Source of the DNA: Bradyrhizobium elkanii USDA 76
GTDB lineage: Bacteria; Pseudomonadota; Alphaproteobacteria; Rhizobiales; Xanthobacteraceae
Length of the DNA stretch: 64,000 bases
NCBI RefSeq assembly: GCF_023278185.1
Contig: NZ_CP066356.1
Coordinates: 8,300,001 to 8,364,000, forward strand
Reading direction: 5' to 3'
In this document: positions 34,996 to 44,363 of the stretch, piece after piece
How positions within the stretch are numbered: the stretch's first letter is position 1
How the letters are laid out: each line of letters opens with the position of its first letter
Notes under the pieces: generated by a model
The model's input: the letters and a program-made list of their open reading frames with translations, nothing else
What the model was told of the DNA's origin: nothing
Databases searched by the model: none
Made by a program: the position numbers and the translations under genes

Positions 34996-36618
34996 TCACC
35001 CCTTCGTCATCGCGCGATAGTCGAGGCGGCGGTGGAACCAATATTGGTAGCCGGTCACGTTCTTCTGCATCGCGACGTTGACGAAGGGCTGATAGAGCGG
35101 GATGCGCGGGATGTCGGCGAAGGCGAGATCGACGAAGCCCTTGACGTCGGCATCATAGGCCGCGGTATCGCCATTCGCGGCAGCGACGCGCGCGCCGTCG
35201 ATGAGCTTGTCCATCTCTGATGACTTGTAGCTCATCGTGTTGAAGATCGAATTGTTGCCGTGATAGCACCAGTAGAAGAAGTACTCGGGATAATCGAGCC
35301 AGCCCGAGAACACGTTGGTGAACAGCGGCATTTCCTTCTTGGTGAGCTCGGTGCGCCAGTTGGCGCCGGGCACCTTGTTGATCGTGGTCTTGATGCCGAG
35401 CTGCGCGAGGCTCTCCTGCACCAGCACGCAGAGCGGCTCGTTGACTCCAGCGAAATTCAGGTCGAACGAGATCGTGGTCTCGAAACCATTGGCGTAGCCG
35501 GCCTCCGCGAGCAGCGCCTTGGCCTTCTCCATGTCGGTGTAGTATTTGGTCGGCTGCGGCCAGGCGACCTCGGTCGGCTTGTCCTTTGCCGCGCCGAACA
35601 TCGGGTTGGCGAGACCGAACAGCACCGCATCCATGATCTTCTGATACGGCATCGCGTAGGCCATCGCCTGCCGCACCTTGGGATTGTCGAACGGCGGCTT
35701 GGTCACGTTCATGCCGATATACTGGATGCCGTTGGAGAACGGCAGCGACACCACGTTGAGCTTGCCGTTCGCCTTCATCTCCTGGAAGTCCTTGAACGGC
35801 AGCTCATAGGAGATGTCGGCGTCGCCGCGCTCGAGCAGCGCTCGGCGGTTGCCGGCCTGCGGCACCATGCGCCAGATCACGCGCTTGATCTTCGGCAGCG
35901 GACCGCAGACCCAATCGTCGTTGCGTTCCATGACGACTTCGGTGCCGGCGGTCCACTTGGTCACCTTGTAGGCGCCGGAGCCCGCGGTCTGCTGCTTGGT
36001 GAATTCGAGACCCCAGGGATCCTTTTCGCTGGCGTTCTTCTTCACGAGTTCGGAATTGACGACGCAGGGCACGATGACAGCGAGATCGGGGATCGTCAGC
36101 TTGTCCTTCTTCAGGAAGTCGACGCGCACCGTGGTGTCGTCGACGATCACGAACTGCTCGGGCTTGGTCAGCGAGCCCGCGCTCATCTGGAAGGTCGGGA
36201 AGCCGCCGACAGAGACGGCGCGATCGAGCGACCATTTGACGTCCTTCGCAGTGACCGGCGTGCCGTCGTGGAATTTGGCGTTCTTGCGCAGCTTGAAGGT
36301 GACCGACATGTCGCCGATGTTGATGTCCTCGGCGAGCTCACCCTTGAACTTGTCGCGGTCGTAATAGGGCACGCCGCCCGGACCGCTCTTCATCTCGTGG
36401 CTGATCAGGCGGTCGTAGCAATTCCACGACACCTCGTAGCCCGGCACATTGGTGCCGACGCCGTGGATGTCGAGATTGTTGGGACCGCCTTCGGAAACGA
36501 TCAGCAGCGTCTCGGAGCGCGCGTCGGCTTTGGCCGGCGACCAGATCGCGGGCGCGGTCGGCGCCAAGGCGCCCGCTGCCAGCCCGGACACCGATTTAAG
36601 AAAATCGCGACGCTTCAT
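34996..36618 (-). CDS. Peptide-type ABC transporter substrate-binding protein
   Basis: A 540-residue SBP_bac_5 family protein. The N-terminus MKRRDFLKSVSGLAAGALAP has a twin-arginine-like RRDFLK motif, so export may be through Tat. The SBP core includes FKLRKNAKFHDGTPVTAKDV near residue 95. GGAG seven bases upstream supports the start at 36618. It is the first gene of the eight-gene operon ending in gntR. Substrates of this family range from peptides to small amides; here a carboxylated urea or biuret derivative is inferred from the downstream amidases. Confidence 0.88.
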   Translation of the reverse strand: MKRRDFLKSVSGLAAGALAPTAPAIWSPAKADARSETLLIVSEGGPNNLDIHGVGTNVPGYEVSWNCYDRLISHEMKSGPGGVPYYDRDKFKGELAEDINIGDMSVTFKLRKNAKFHDGTPVTAKDVKWSLDRAVSVGGFPTFQMSAGSLTKPEQFVIVDDTTVRVDFLKKDKLTIPDLAVIVPCVVNSELVKKNASEKDPWGLEFTKQQTAGSGAYKVTKWTAGTEVVMERNDDWVCGPLPKIKRVIWRMVPQAGNRRALLERGDADISYELPFKDFQEMKANGKLNVVSLPFSNGIQYIGMNVTKPPFDNPKVRQAMAYAMPYQKIMDAVLFGLANPMFGAAKDKPTEVAWPQPTKYYTDMEKAKALLAEAGYANGFETTISFDLNFAGVNEPLCVLVQESLAQLGIKTTINKVPGANWRTELTKKEMPLFTNVFSGWLDYPEYFFYWCYHGNNSIFNTMSYKSSEMDKLIDGARVAAANGDTAAYDADVKGFVDLAFADIPRIPLYQPFVNVAMQKNVTGYQYWFHRRLDYRAMTKG

Positions 36619-36770
36619 GTGATGCTCCAACGCCTTGGGAAACGGCCTTGGAACTCAGATCGCAAGGATTGTGCCAATCCTTAACGAAAGCTTATGTCCT
36701 GCTAATGCCTTGCCGAGGCGGGAGAAAACGCCGACCGGTATCCCGGTCGGGCAAAATCTCAGATCGTCAA

Positions 36771-36780
36771 TTGCATACAA
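36771..36780. promoter_or_regulatory. Candidate GntR operator TTGCATACAA upstream of the transporter-atz operon
   Basis: Resembles the TTGTACACAA dyad upstream of atzF and the TTGTATACAA type bound by FCD regulators. It lies about 150 bp upstream of the operon start. Confidence 0.3.
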
Positions 36781-36865
36781 AGACAGGCTATATGCTCAAG
36801 ATATGAGCAGGAAATGGCTCCTGCTTGCTTTGTGGCCGACAATGGATGTCGCGCGCTGAAGAGAG

Positions 36866-37813
36866 CTAGTCGGGCCAGATCAACTCCTGCAACTGCACGA
36901 AGTCATCAACCCGGTCCGGCCAGCCCGCGATGCAGATATGCCGAAGCGGATCGCTGGCCGAGTGCAGCATCATGAGCGCCATCAGCCGCCGCTTCAGCGT
37001 GAACGTCACGTCATTGCGCGAGATGCCGAAACCCTCGAACAGGCTGCGGACCCGGCGCGGATGCCCGGCGGCCATGAAGGCGCTGGGGCCGAGCAGGTCG
37101 TACTCGCCCCACCCCGTCCGGACGTCGCCGAAGTCGAACAGGCCGGCGACGTGCCAGCCGTCGGCCCGGCGTCCGAGCAGAAAGTTCTCCGGGATGTATT
37201 CGCCGGTCAGGATCACCGGCGGCGCGCTCATCGGAATCAACTCAGTGGCGTCGCGCAAGAGATCGTCGAGCGAGGTGAGGAATTTCGCCGGCAGGCCGAG
37301 CCGTTCGTGCCGCGCCCGGCACTGCGCGATCTGGGCGCGCATGAAGGCCTCCCAGCGCGGCTCGAGCGCGAGCAGGCTGCCGGGCGGCACGCGCTGCACC
37401 TCGGCAATCACGGCCCCGATCTCGGCGAGCACACGCTCCCGCTCGGCTTCCGGCAGCGATGGCCACACCTCCGAGCCGACGGTGCCGGCGAGGTGCGTGA
37501 TGACGAGATAGGGCCAGCCGTCACGTTCGCCCTCCGCGATGAGGTCGGGAATCGGAATGCCAAGCCGTCCGCGCAACGCCGCGAGCGCGCCGCGCTCGGA
37601 CACGAATTGCGGACGCAGAAACGGCGGGAAGAGCTTGAGGATCAGGCCGTCGTCCAGCGCGATCACGAGATTGGTGCCGGTCGAGAACACATGCGGCGCG
37701 ACGCACGACAGCCCGTGGCCATCAGCAATATCACGCGCGACCGGCAGCCAGCGCGACGCGTCGCCGCGCCAGGCGCGGTAGGAGTCGTAGTTGGTCAGGG
37801 AAGGAAGATGCAT
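36866..37813 (-). CDS. APH-fold phosphotransferase family protein
   Basis: A 315-residue protein of the aminoglycoside/choline kinase-like superfamily: VIALDDGLILKLFPP holds the ATP-binding Lys region, and AGLFDFGDVRTG is the DFG-like metal site. The Brenner catalytic motif, normally HGDxxxxN, reads TGEYIPEN, so Glu replaces the usual catalytic Asp while the Asn is kept. Substrate is unknown; antibiotic resistance should not be assumed. The start at 37813 excludes a longer frame that begins inside the neighbouring family A repeat. It is flanked by repeats and not clearly in an operon. Confidence 0.72.
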   Translation of the reverse strand: MHLPSLTNYDSYRAWRGDASRWLPVARDIADGHGLSCVAPHVFSTGTNLVIALDDGLILKLFPPFLRPQFVSERGALAALRGRLGIPIPDLIAEGERDGWPYLVITHLAGTVGSEVWPSLPEAERERVLAEIGAVIAEVQRVPPGSLLALEPRWEAFMRAQIAQCRARHERLGLPAKFLTSLDDLLRDATELIPMSAPPVILTGEYIPENFLLGRRADGWHVAGLFDFGDVRTGWGEYDLLGPSAFMAAGHPRRVRSLFEGFGISRNDVTFTLKRRLMALMMLHSASDPLRHICIAGWPDRVDDFVQLQELIWPD

Positions 37814-37834
37814 TCGCGCGCGGCCTCTAACGCT

Positions 37835-37955
37835 GTCGTCCTGGCGAAAGCCAGGACCCATAACCACCGAATTTGATTGTAAGCGGGATCGCGGCCCTAG
37901 CCTCGCGCAACGATGAGCAGCCGGGGTAATGGGTCCTGGCTTTCGCCAGGACGAC
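37835..37955. repeat. Palindromic doublet, family A (copy A3)
   Basis: GTCGTCCTGGCGAAAGCCAG on the left and its inverted form ending GCCAGGACGAC on the right, about 60 bp apart. The right end (GGGGTAATGGGTCCTGGC) closely matches the right end of the GIY-YIG element at 52951. Confidence 0.82.
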
Positions 37956-38039
37956 CCTGAGTGTGTGGCGCCGCTTGCGAGCGATACATTCACATCCTCT
38001 CAGGATGACGGAGAAGCAGTTGAGCAGTCTGGATGCCCC

Positions 38040-39371
38040 TCACCTATCCGGATTGGCGCGCTCGAACTGGCGCAGCAGGCGGTTGCCGCGCTCGACGGCA
38101 TTGTCCATCGCGGCCTGCGCCGAACGCTTGCCTGAAAACACCTGCTCGAGCTCCTCCTCGATCACATCGCGGATCAGGACGAACGAGCCGAGGCGGATGC
38201 CCTTCGAATGGTCGGTCGGCGGCTTCAGCGTCACCTCCTCGATCGAGATCGAGGCGCCGGGATTGCGATCGTAGAAACCCTGCGCGCGGGTCAGATCGAA
38301 TGCGGCGCGGGTGATCGGCAGATAGCCCGTGTTCTGGTGCCAGGCGGCCTGCACCTCCGGCCGCGACAGATAGGCGAAGAACTTCGCCACGCCGGCATAC
38401 TCGGCGCGCGGCCGGTCGCGCAGCACCCACAGCGTCGCGCCGCCGATGATCGAGTTCTGCGGCGCGCCCTGCACGTCGGGTTCGTACGGCATCATGCCGT
38501 AGCCGACCTCGAATTTGGAATTGGCCCTGATGTCGGCGCGCGTGCCCGACGAACCGATGAAGATGCCGCATTCGCCCTTCTGGAAACGCGGCTCGGCCGC
38601 CTGCCCGCGGCCGCTGTAGTCGAAGGTCTTGTCGGCCTGCCACTGCGCGAGCTGCGCGATGTGGCGCACCACCAGCGGATTGTTGAAGATCAGCTGCGCG
38701 TCGAGCCCGGAAAACCCGTTGGCCTTGGTTGCGATCGGCAGATTGTGGAAGGCGGAGAAGTTCTCGACATTGATCCAGGACGGCCACGACGTGGTCACGC
38801 CGCACATCGCGCCCGCCGCGCGCAGCCGCTTGGCCACCACGCCGAGCTCCGGCCAGGTCCTCGGCGGCACACCCGGATCGAGCCCGGCGGACCGGAACAT
38901 ATCCTTGTTGTAGTAGAGGATCGGCGTCGAGGCATTGAAGGGGAACGACAGCATGTTGCCGTCGACATCGGCATAGTAGCCGGCCACCGCGGGCAGATAG
39001 GCCGACGGCGCGAATGCCTCGGATTGATCGCGCATCAGCTCGAACACCGGATAGATCGCGCCGCGGGCCGCCATCATGGTTGCGGTCGCGATCTCGTTGA
39101 CCTGTACGATCGCCGGCTGGCTGCGCGAGCGGAAGGCGAAGATCGCCGCGGTGACGGTCTCGGTGTAGTTGCCCTTGTAGGCGGGCACGATCCGGTAGTC
39201 GGATTGCGAGGCGTTGAAATCGGCGGCAAGCTTCTCGAGCTGTTTGCCGAGCTCGCCCGACATCGCGTGCCACCACATGATCTCGGTGGCCGCCCGCGCC
39301 GGCGACACAAGCAGAAGAGCCGCGACGACGAGGTGCAAAAGCTTCAAGGCGAGCTTCAAAGCGAACTTCAC
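38040..39371 (-). CDS. Orphan UgpB-like periplasmic binding protein
   Basis: A 443-residue SBP_bac_1 family protein with a signal peptide (KLLHLVVAALLLVSPARAA) and a UgpB-like mature start EIMWWHAMSGELGKQLEKL. Segments such as ARGAIYPVFELM and SFPFNASTPILYYNKDMF are typical of glycerol-3-phosphate or phosphodiester binding proteins. No UgpAEC permease or ATPase genes are present on either side. The start is GTG at 39371. It is divergent from the TRAP-binding-protein/two-component operon, suggesting that it is regulated by, or serves as a sensor for, that system. Direct function in uptake would need a permease from elsewhere. Confidence 0.82.
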   Translation of the reverse strand: MKFALKLALKLLHLVVAALLLVSPARAATEIMWWHAMSGELGKQLEKLAADFNASQSDYRIVPAYKGNYTETVTAAIFAFRSRSQPAIVQVNEIATATMMAARGAIYPVFELMRDQSEAFAPSAYLPAVAGYYADVDGNMLSFPFNASTPILYYNKDMFRSAGLDPGVPPRTWPELGVVAKRLRAAGAMCGVTTSWPSWINVENFSAFHNLPIATKANGFSGLDAQLIFNNPLVVRHIAQLAQWQADKTFDYSGRGQAAEPRFQKGECGIFIGSSGTRADIRANSKFEVGYGMMPYEPDVQGAPQNSIIGGATLWVLRDRPRAEYAGVAKFFAYLSRPEVQAAWHQNTGYLPITRAAFDLTRAQGFYDRNPGASISIEEVTLKPPTDHSKGIRLGSFVLIRDVIEEELEQVFSGKRSAQAAMDNAVERGNRLLRQFERANPDR

Positions 39372-39417
39372 GACGAGCCGTTCCCGGATGCCAACACGCC
39401 CTCATAAGGCGCCACAA

Positions 39418-39460
39418 CCGCAGATTCAACCGACACCGCAGGTTGCACCGCGGATTTAAC
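39418..39460. promoter_or_regulatory. Three direct repeats (CCGCAGATTCAAC type) in the divergent promoter region
   Basis: CCGCAGATTCAAC at 39418, CCGCAGGTTGCAC at 39436 and CCGCGGATTTAAC at 39448 are co-oriented. Tandem direct repeats are the usual binding mode of OmpR/PhoB-type regulators, and such a regulator is encoded at 44360. Confidence 0.4.
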
Positions 39461-39554
39461 GTTTGGCCGATGGCGAACCAGCGCCATTCTGCTAAAAATG
39501 CGTTGAACCTTTTCTTCCCGCCCTGGACACAAATCACAAGGGGAATTGTAGCCT

Positions 39555-40544
39555 GTGTACCGCCGCGCCGGCCTTTCGCGGATAACGATGCTTGCCGTCG
39601 CGCTGTCATGGGCAGCGGTCCCGGCGAGCGCTTTTGCGCGCGAATTCCGCACCGCCGATACCCAGAATGAGGACTATCCGACCGTCCAGGCGCTGAATTA
39701 CATGGATCGCCTGATCGCCGAACGCACCGCCGGCCGGCACCGCATCGTGGTCTTCCATTCCCGCCAGCTCGGTGAGGAAAGGGAGACGCTGGAGCAGACC
39801 CGGGCCGGCGCCATCGACCTGAACCGGACCAATGTCGCGCTGATCGGGACAATGGTGCCGTCGGTCAACGTGCTGGCAATGCCGTTCCTGTTTCGATCGC
39901 CCGAACACCTGCAGAACGTGCTGGATGGACCGATCGGCAGCGAGATCCTGAACAGTCTCGGGGCTCACGGCTTCGTCGGGCTGGCCTTCTACGATTCCGG
40001 CGCCCGCTCGATCTATAACAGCGTCCATCCGGTCCATTCGCTCGACGACGTCAAGGGACTGCGGCTGCGCGTGCAGCAATCCGAACGGATGTCGGACGTG
40101 ATGCGCGCGCTCGGCGCCCAGCCGGTCCAGATGCCCTACGGCCAGGTACTGACCGGATTCGCCACCGGACTGATCGACGGCGCCGAGAACAACTGGGCGT
40201 CCTTCGTCACCACCGGTCACTACAAACACGCCCGCTACTACACGTTGACCCAACACACTTTCAGTCCGGACGTGCTGCTGATGTCGCAAAAGGCCTGGGC
40301 CAGCCTCTCGCCCGAGGAGCAGGCGATCTTCCGCGAGGCCGCGCAGCGCTCCAGCGTCTACATGCGCGAGAGGTGGCGGGAGCTCGAGGAGCGCTCGCGC
40401 AAGCAGGCGGAGCTGGCGGGCGTCGAGATCGTGACCGACATCGACCGCAAGCCGTTCGAAGCTGCAATGGCCGGCATCTACGCCAGGGCCGAGCGCGATC
40501 CCGCGACATCGGCGCTGATCGAACGCATCCGCAACATGGAGTAA
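39555..40544 (+). CDS. Orphan TRAP-type binding protein (DctP family)
   Basis: A 329-residue DctP-family periplasmic protein with an N-terminal signal sequence ending at about SAFA. The carboxylate-binding region KGLRLRVQQSERMSDVMRAL is near residue 168, followed by the ENNWASF segment near 210. No DctQ or DctM membrane subunits are encoded nearby. Instead the gene is followed 7-34 bp later by a sensor histidine kinase on the same strand, then two more signalling genes. I infer it presents a carboxylate ligand to the kinase rather than transporting it. The start is GTG at 39555; ATG 39588 would cut the signal peptide. Confidence 0.85.
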   Translation: MYRRAGLSRITMLAVALSWAAVPASAFAREFRTADTQNEDYPTVQALNYMDRLIAERTAGRHRIVVFHSRQLGEERETLEQTRAGAIDLNRTNVALIGTMVPSVNVLAMPFLFRSPEHLQNVLDGPIGSEILNSLGAHGFVGLAFYDSGARSIYNSVHPVHSLDDVKGLRLRVQQSERMSDVMRALGAQPVQMPYGQVLTGFATGLIDGAENNWASFVTTGHYKHARYYTLTQHTFSPDVLLMSQKAWASLSPEEQAIFREAAQRSSVYMRERWRELEERSRKQAELAGVEIVTDIDRKPFEAAMAGIYARAERDPATSALIERIRNME

Positions 40545-40578
40545 CCGGATCTTGGACGCAGCAAAGCAGGACGGGACG

Positions 40579-42645
40579 ATGCGACGGCGGGCGGCCTTCG
40601 GGCCGCAGGGCCGTTTCCGCATCGTCCAGCTGCTGCGTGCGGTGCCGATCCGCTGGCGCATCCTTTCGATCGCCCTGCTCAACTCCGCGGTGGTGATCGT
40701 GCTGGCGGTGCTGATCTGGAACGGCTCGAAGGTGCTCGGCTCGGCCTGGGAGGATGTCCGCCAGGTGCGGGAATCCGACAAGATCCTGGCCAAGCTCGAA
40801 AGCGAGACCAGCCGCCTGCAGAACCTGATCCATCGCTACATCAACCAGCCGAGCCCGGACCTGTTCGCGGAAATCCTGCTGCTCCGCGAGGCCGTGCTCG
40901 GCACGCTGACCAACCGGGCCTCGACCGACCCGATGCTGTCCGGCTCGGTCGAGCAGCTGGAGCGCGTCACCAGCCGCTTCCTCGACGGCTTCGGCGAGCT
41001 GCGCACCGTGCAGACCAGAATCGCCAAGACCTATGACGAGCAGGTGCTGTCGCCGACCAAGGACATGGCCGGGCTCTATTCGATCATCGAGGGCGCGACC
41101 GGCCATCGCGACGCACTGATCTGGCCCGCGCTCGGCAAGTCGCGCGAAGCGTTCACCTCGCTGCTGGTCGCCGCCAACGCCTACTACCTCTCGCTAGCCT
41201 CATCGTCGGCCGAGGAAGCCCGCCGCAACATCGATACGATCGAGCGGACGATTCCCGTCATGACCGATCTGGCCGAGAACGATCTGCAGCGCATGGCGCT
41301 GGCGCGGCTCAAGGTCAAGACCGCCGAGCTGCGCGACGGGCTCGGCAAGCTCAGCGAGCAGCTCACCAACCGCACCGATCTGCTGCGCAACTCGATCGAC
41401 GCCAGCCAGGCGGATGCGATCGGCGCGATCGACGATCTCTCGGTGAAGATGCGCCAGCGCGAGCAGAAGGCGCAGGAGACGTTCGACAAGACGCTGACCT
41501 CGATCTCGCGCCGGGTGCTGTCGATTGCCGTGATCTTCCTCGGCGTCATCATGTCGGCCGGCGTCATGATCGCGCTGTCGATCCGCCTGCCGCTGGCGCA
41601 GATCATGGCCGCGATGCGCACCATCACCTCGGGGGACCTCGACCGGCCGGTGCAGGGCACCTCGGCCAAGGACGAGGTCGGCGCCATGGCGCGTGCGGTC
41701 GAAGTGTTCCGCGAAAACGCGATCGCCAAGCGCAAGACCGAGGACGAGCTGCGCACCGCCAAGGAGGAGGCCGAAAGCGCGCTGCTCGAGCTCAATACCG
41801 CGCAGCAGAACCTGATCGATGCCGAGCGTCTCGCCGCGCTCGGCGGCCTCGTTGCCGGCGTCGCGCACGAGGTCAACAACCCGATCGGCATCAGCCTGAC
41901 GGTGGCCTCGAGCTTTGCCCGCCGCAGCGAGATGTTCGAGAACGACCTGAAGACCGAGCCGCTGCGCCGCTCCAAGCTCGACGAGTTCGTGCGCGCCTCG
42001 CGTGACGCATCGCAGCAACTGGTCGCGAACCTGCAGCGCGCCGGCGAGCTGATCCAGTCGTTCAAGCAGGTCGCAGTCGATCGCTCGCATGCCGAGCGCC
42101 GGCAGTTTGCCTTGAGCGAATCCACCGACCAGATCGTGGCGAGCCTGCGGCCGGTGCTGAAGAAGGCCGCGATCGCGCTGTCGGTCGATGTGCCCGAGGG
42201 GCTCCTGATCGACGGCTATCCCGGCGCCTATGGGCAGATCTTAACCAATCTTTTCCTCAACGCCGTCAATCATGCCTTTGCCGATGGCCGCTCCGGCACC
42301 ATCACCATCTCGGCGCGCGGGCGCGGCGCCGACGATGTGGAGATCATCTTCGCGGACGACGGGGCTGGCATGACGCCGGACGTGCAGCGGCAGGCGTTCG
42401 ACCCGTTCTTTACGACGCGCCGCAACGAAGGTGGTACGGGCCTTGGCCTCCACATCGTCTATAACCTCGTCACCCAGCAGCTCGGTGGACGCATGATGCT
42501 GGAGTCAAGGGTAGGACAAGGCACCACTTTTCGCATTATCATGCCCAGGATCGCCAAGGGGGCTGCCAAGGGCGAGCCCACGATCGCTGACGCAGCAGCC
42601 GACGGAACCAGTCAATGGCCGAACAGGACGATGTCCTCCAACTGA
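40579..42645 (+). CDS. Membrane sensor histidine kinase of a binding-protein-linked phosphorelay
   Basis: A 688-residue kinase. It has a first membrane span near residues 27-46 and a long helical periplasmic region (to about 318). A second span (RRVLSIAVIFLGVIMSAGVM) is followed by a HAMP domain, a coiled coil, then HisKA with the phospho-acceptor in VAGVAHEVNNP (about 430) and a HATPase_c domain (NLFLNAVNHA, DDGAGMTP, GGTGLGLHIV). The start may be ATG 40579 or TTG 40552; both have ribosome sites. It overlaps the next gene by 31 bp, so translation is coupled. The upstream TRAP binding protein is a likely periplasmic partner. Confidence 0.85.
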   Translation: MRRRAAFGPQGRFRIVQLLRAVPIRWRILSIALLNSAVVIVLAVLIWNGSKVLGSAWEDVRQVRESDKILAKLESETSRLQNLIHRYINQPSPDLFAEILLLREAVLGTLTNRASTDPMLSGSVEQLERVTSRFLDGFGELRTVQTRIAKTYDEQVLSPTKDMAGLYSIIEGATGHRDALIWPALGKSREAFTSLLVAANAYYLSLASSSAEEARRNIDTIERTIPVMTDLAENDLQRMALARLKVKTAELRDGLGKLSEQLTNRTDLLRNSIDASQADAIGAIDDLSVKMRQREQKAQETFDKTLTSISRRVLSIAVIFLGVIMSAGVMIALSIRLPLAQIMAAMRTITSGDLDRPVQGTSAKDEVGAMARAVEVFRENAIAKRKTEDELRTAKEEAESALLELNTAQQNLIDAERLAALGGLVAGVAHEVNNPIGISLTVASSFARRSEMFENDLKTEPLRRSKLDEFVRASRDASQQLVANLQRAGELIQSFKQVAVDRSHAERRQFALSESTDQIVASLRPVLKKAAIALSVDVPEGLLIDGYPGAYGQILTNLFLNAVNHAFADGRSGTITISARGRGADDVEIIFADDGAGMTPDVQRQAFDPFFTTRRNEGGTGLGLHIVYNLVTQQLGGRMMLESRVGQGTTFRIIMPRIAKGAAKGEPTIADAAADGTSQWPNRTMSSN

Positions 42646-44363
42646 TCGACGATACCGAGAGCCCCCCGGAGGACTCGTCGGCCCGCAAATGGAAGATCGC
42701 CGTCATCGACGACGATCACGCCGTCCATGAAGGCACCCGCTTCGCGCTGAGCGACTACAACCTGAACGGTTCGACGCTGGAGATCCTCTCGGCCTACTCT
42801 GCGGCCGAAGGCCGCACGCTGATGCGGGACAACCCCGACATCGCAGCCGTGCTGCTCGACGTCATCATGGAGACCGACGTCGCCGGCCTCGAGCTCGTCG
42901 AGTTCATCCGCAACGAGATCAAGAACGAGACCGTGCGCATCATCCTGCGCACCGGCCAGCCCGGCCAGGCGCCGGAACGGCGCGTCATCGTGCAGTACGA
43001 CATCAACGACTACAAGGCGAAGACCGAGCTCACCGCCGACAAGCTGTTCACGTCGCTGACCGCCGCGCTGCGCAGCTACCAGCAGCTCGAGCGCATGGTG
43101 CAGACACGGCGCGGGCTCGAGATCATCATCGACGCGGCCTCGACGCTGTACGACTTCAAGTCGATGCAGCGGCTCGCCGAAGGTGTGCTGACGCAACTCG
43201 CCTCGCTGCTCAATGTCGATTGCGCGGGGATCCTGGTGCTGCGCGACGACGGCAACGCGGCCGCGGCCGATTTCTCGGTGCTGGCCTGCTCGGGCTGCTA
43301 CAGCCGCTTCATCGGCACCACCTCGTCGAAGGCGCTCGATCCGGACCTGCGGCACATGGTGGAGGAAGCGTTCCAGCGCCGCAAGAACGAGTTCGCCGAC
43401 CACCGCAGCGTGCTCTATTCGCGCACCGGCAGCGGCCGCGAGGTCGTGGTGCTGCTGCAGGCCGAGCGCCAGCTCTCCGACACCGACCGTGCGCTGGTCG
43501 AGATCTTCTCGAGCCGGCTGTCGATCGCGTTCGACAACGTGATCCTCTACCAGCAGCTGCACGAGGCCAACACCCAGCTCGAGGACCGCGTCGCGCAGCG
43601 CACCCGCGCGCTGATGCAGGCCAACCGGCGGCTCTCGGCGCAATGGCTGCGGCTGCAGCGCGCCAACGGCTTCAAGAACGAGATCCTCGGCACCGTCGCC
43701 CACGACCTGAAGAACCCGCTCGGCGTGATCCTCGGCCGCACCGAGATGCTGACCGAACTGATCGGCGCCGGCTCGCCGAAGGAAAACGTCACCTCGCAGG
43801 TCGAGCACATCCGCGACGCCACCAAGCGGCTGACCTCGATGGTCGACCATCTGATCTCTGACGCGATGGCCGATGCCTTCGACATCACCATCCGCCGCGA
43901 GCCGGTCGACGTCGCGGCCCTGGTCAACGAGGTCACCGAGGCCAATTTGCCCTCGGCCGTCAACAAGCAGCAGAGCATCTCGGTTTCGGGGCCGCAGCAA
44001 TTCGTCACGATGTGCGACGCCGACCGGATCCGCGAGGCGATCGACAACCTCGTCAGCAACGCCATCAAGTACTCGCCGATCGGCGGCAAGATCACGGTCA
44101 CGGTCAGCCATGAGGGCGACGACACCGTGATCCGGATCGTCGACCAGGGTCCCGGCCTAAGCCCCGAGGATCTCGGCCGGCTGTTCGGCCGGTTCCAGCG
44201 GCTGTCGGCCAAGCCGACCGCGGGCGAGAGCTCGACCGGCCTCGGCCTCTCCATCGTCAAGCGCATCATCGACATGCATGGCGGCCATGTGACCGCGCAG
44301 AGCCCGGGCCCCGGACAGGGGTCGACCTTTACGGTTACACTGCCGGCGACAGAGACATCATGA
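42615..44363 (+). CDS. Hybrid protein: receiver, DUF3369 and histidine kinase
   Basis: A 582-residue soluble protein. An N-terminal receiver (IAVIDDDHAV, phospho-Asp in LLDVIMETD, conserved Thr and Lys in LRTGQ and YKAKTEL) leads to a DUF3369 sensory region (about 165-320). This is followed by a coiled coil, HisKA (VAHDLKNPLG) and HATPase_c (NLVSNAIKYSP, TGLGLSIVKRI). A receiver before the kinase suggests that it accepts phosphate from the upstream membrane kinase and in turn controls its own kinase output. It overlaps the next gene by 4 bp, consistent with a single phosphorelay operon. Confidence 0.87.
   Translation: MAEQDDVLQLIDDTESPPEDSSARKWKIAVIDDDHAVHEGTRFALSDYNLNGSTLEILSAYSAAEGRTLMRDNPDIAAVLLDVIMETDVAGLELVEFIRNEIKNETVRIILRTGQPGQAPERRVIVQYDINDYKAKTELTADKLFTSLTAALRSYQQLERMVQTRRGLEIIIDAASTLYDFKSMQRLAEGVLTQLASLLNVDCAGILVLRDDGNAAAADFSVLACSGCYSRFIGTTSSKALDPDLRHMVEEAFQRRKNEFADHRSVLYSRTGSGREVVVLLQAERQLSDTDRALVEIFSSRLSIAFDNVILYQQLHEANTQLEDRVAQRTRALMQANRRLSAQWLRLQRANGFKNEILGTVAHDLKNPLGVILGRTEMLTELIGAGSPKENVTSQVEHIRDATKRLTSMVDHLISDAMADAFDITIRREPVDVAALVNEVTEANLPSAVNKQQSISVSGPQQFVTMCDADRIREAIDNLVSNAIKYSPIGGKITVTVSHEGDDTVIRIVDQGPGLSPEDLGRLFGRFQRLSAKPTAGESSTGLGLSIVKRIIDMHGGHVTAQSPGPGQGSTFTVTLPATETS

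Noticed and set aside
36635..36859. 74-codon frame upstream of the transporter operon
   Set aside because: Occupies the promoter region of the minus-strand operon; no family resemblance or ribosome site.
42612..44111. 499-codon frame antisense to the hybrid kinase
   Set aside because: Shadow frame dominated by Arg, His, Gly and Asp, over a clear receiver/kinase gene.
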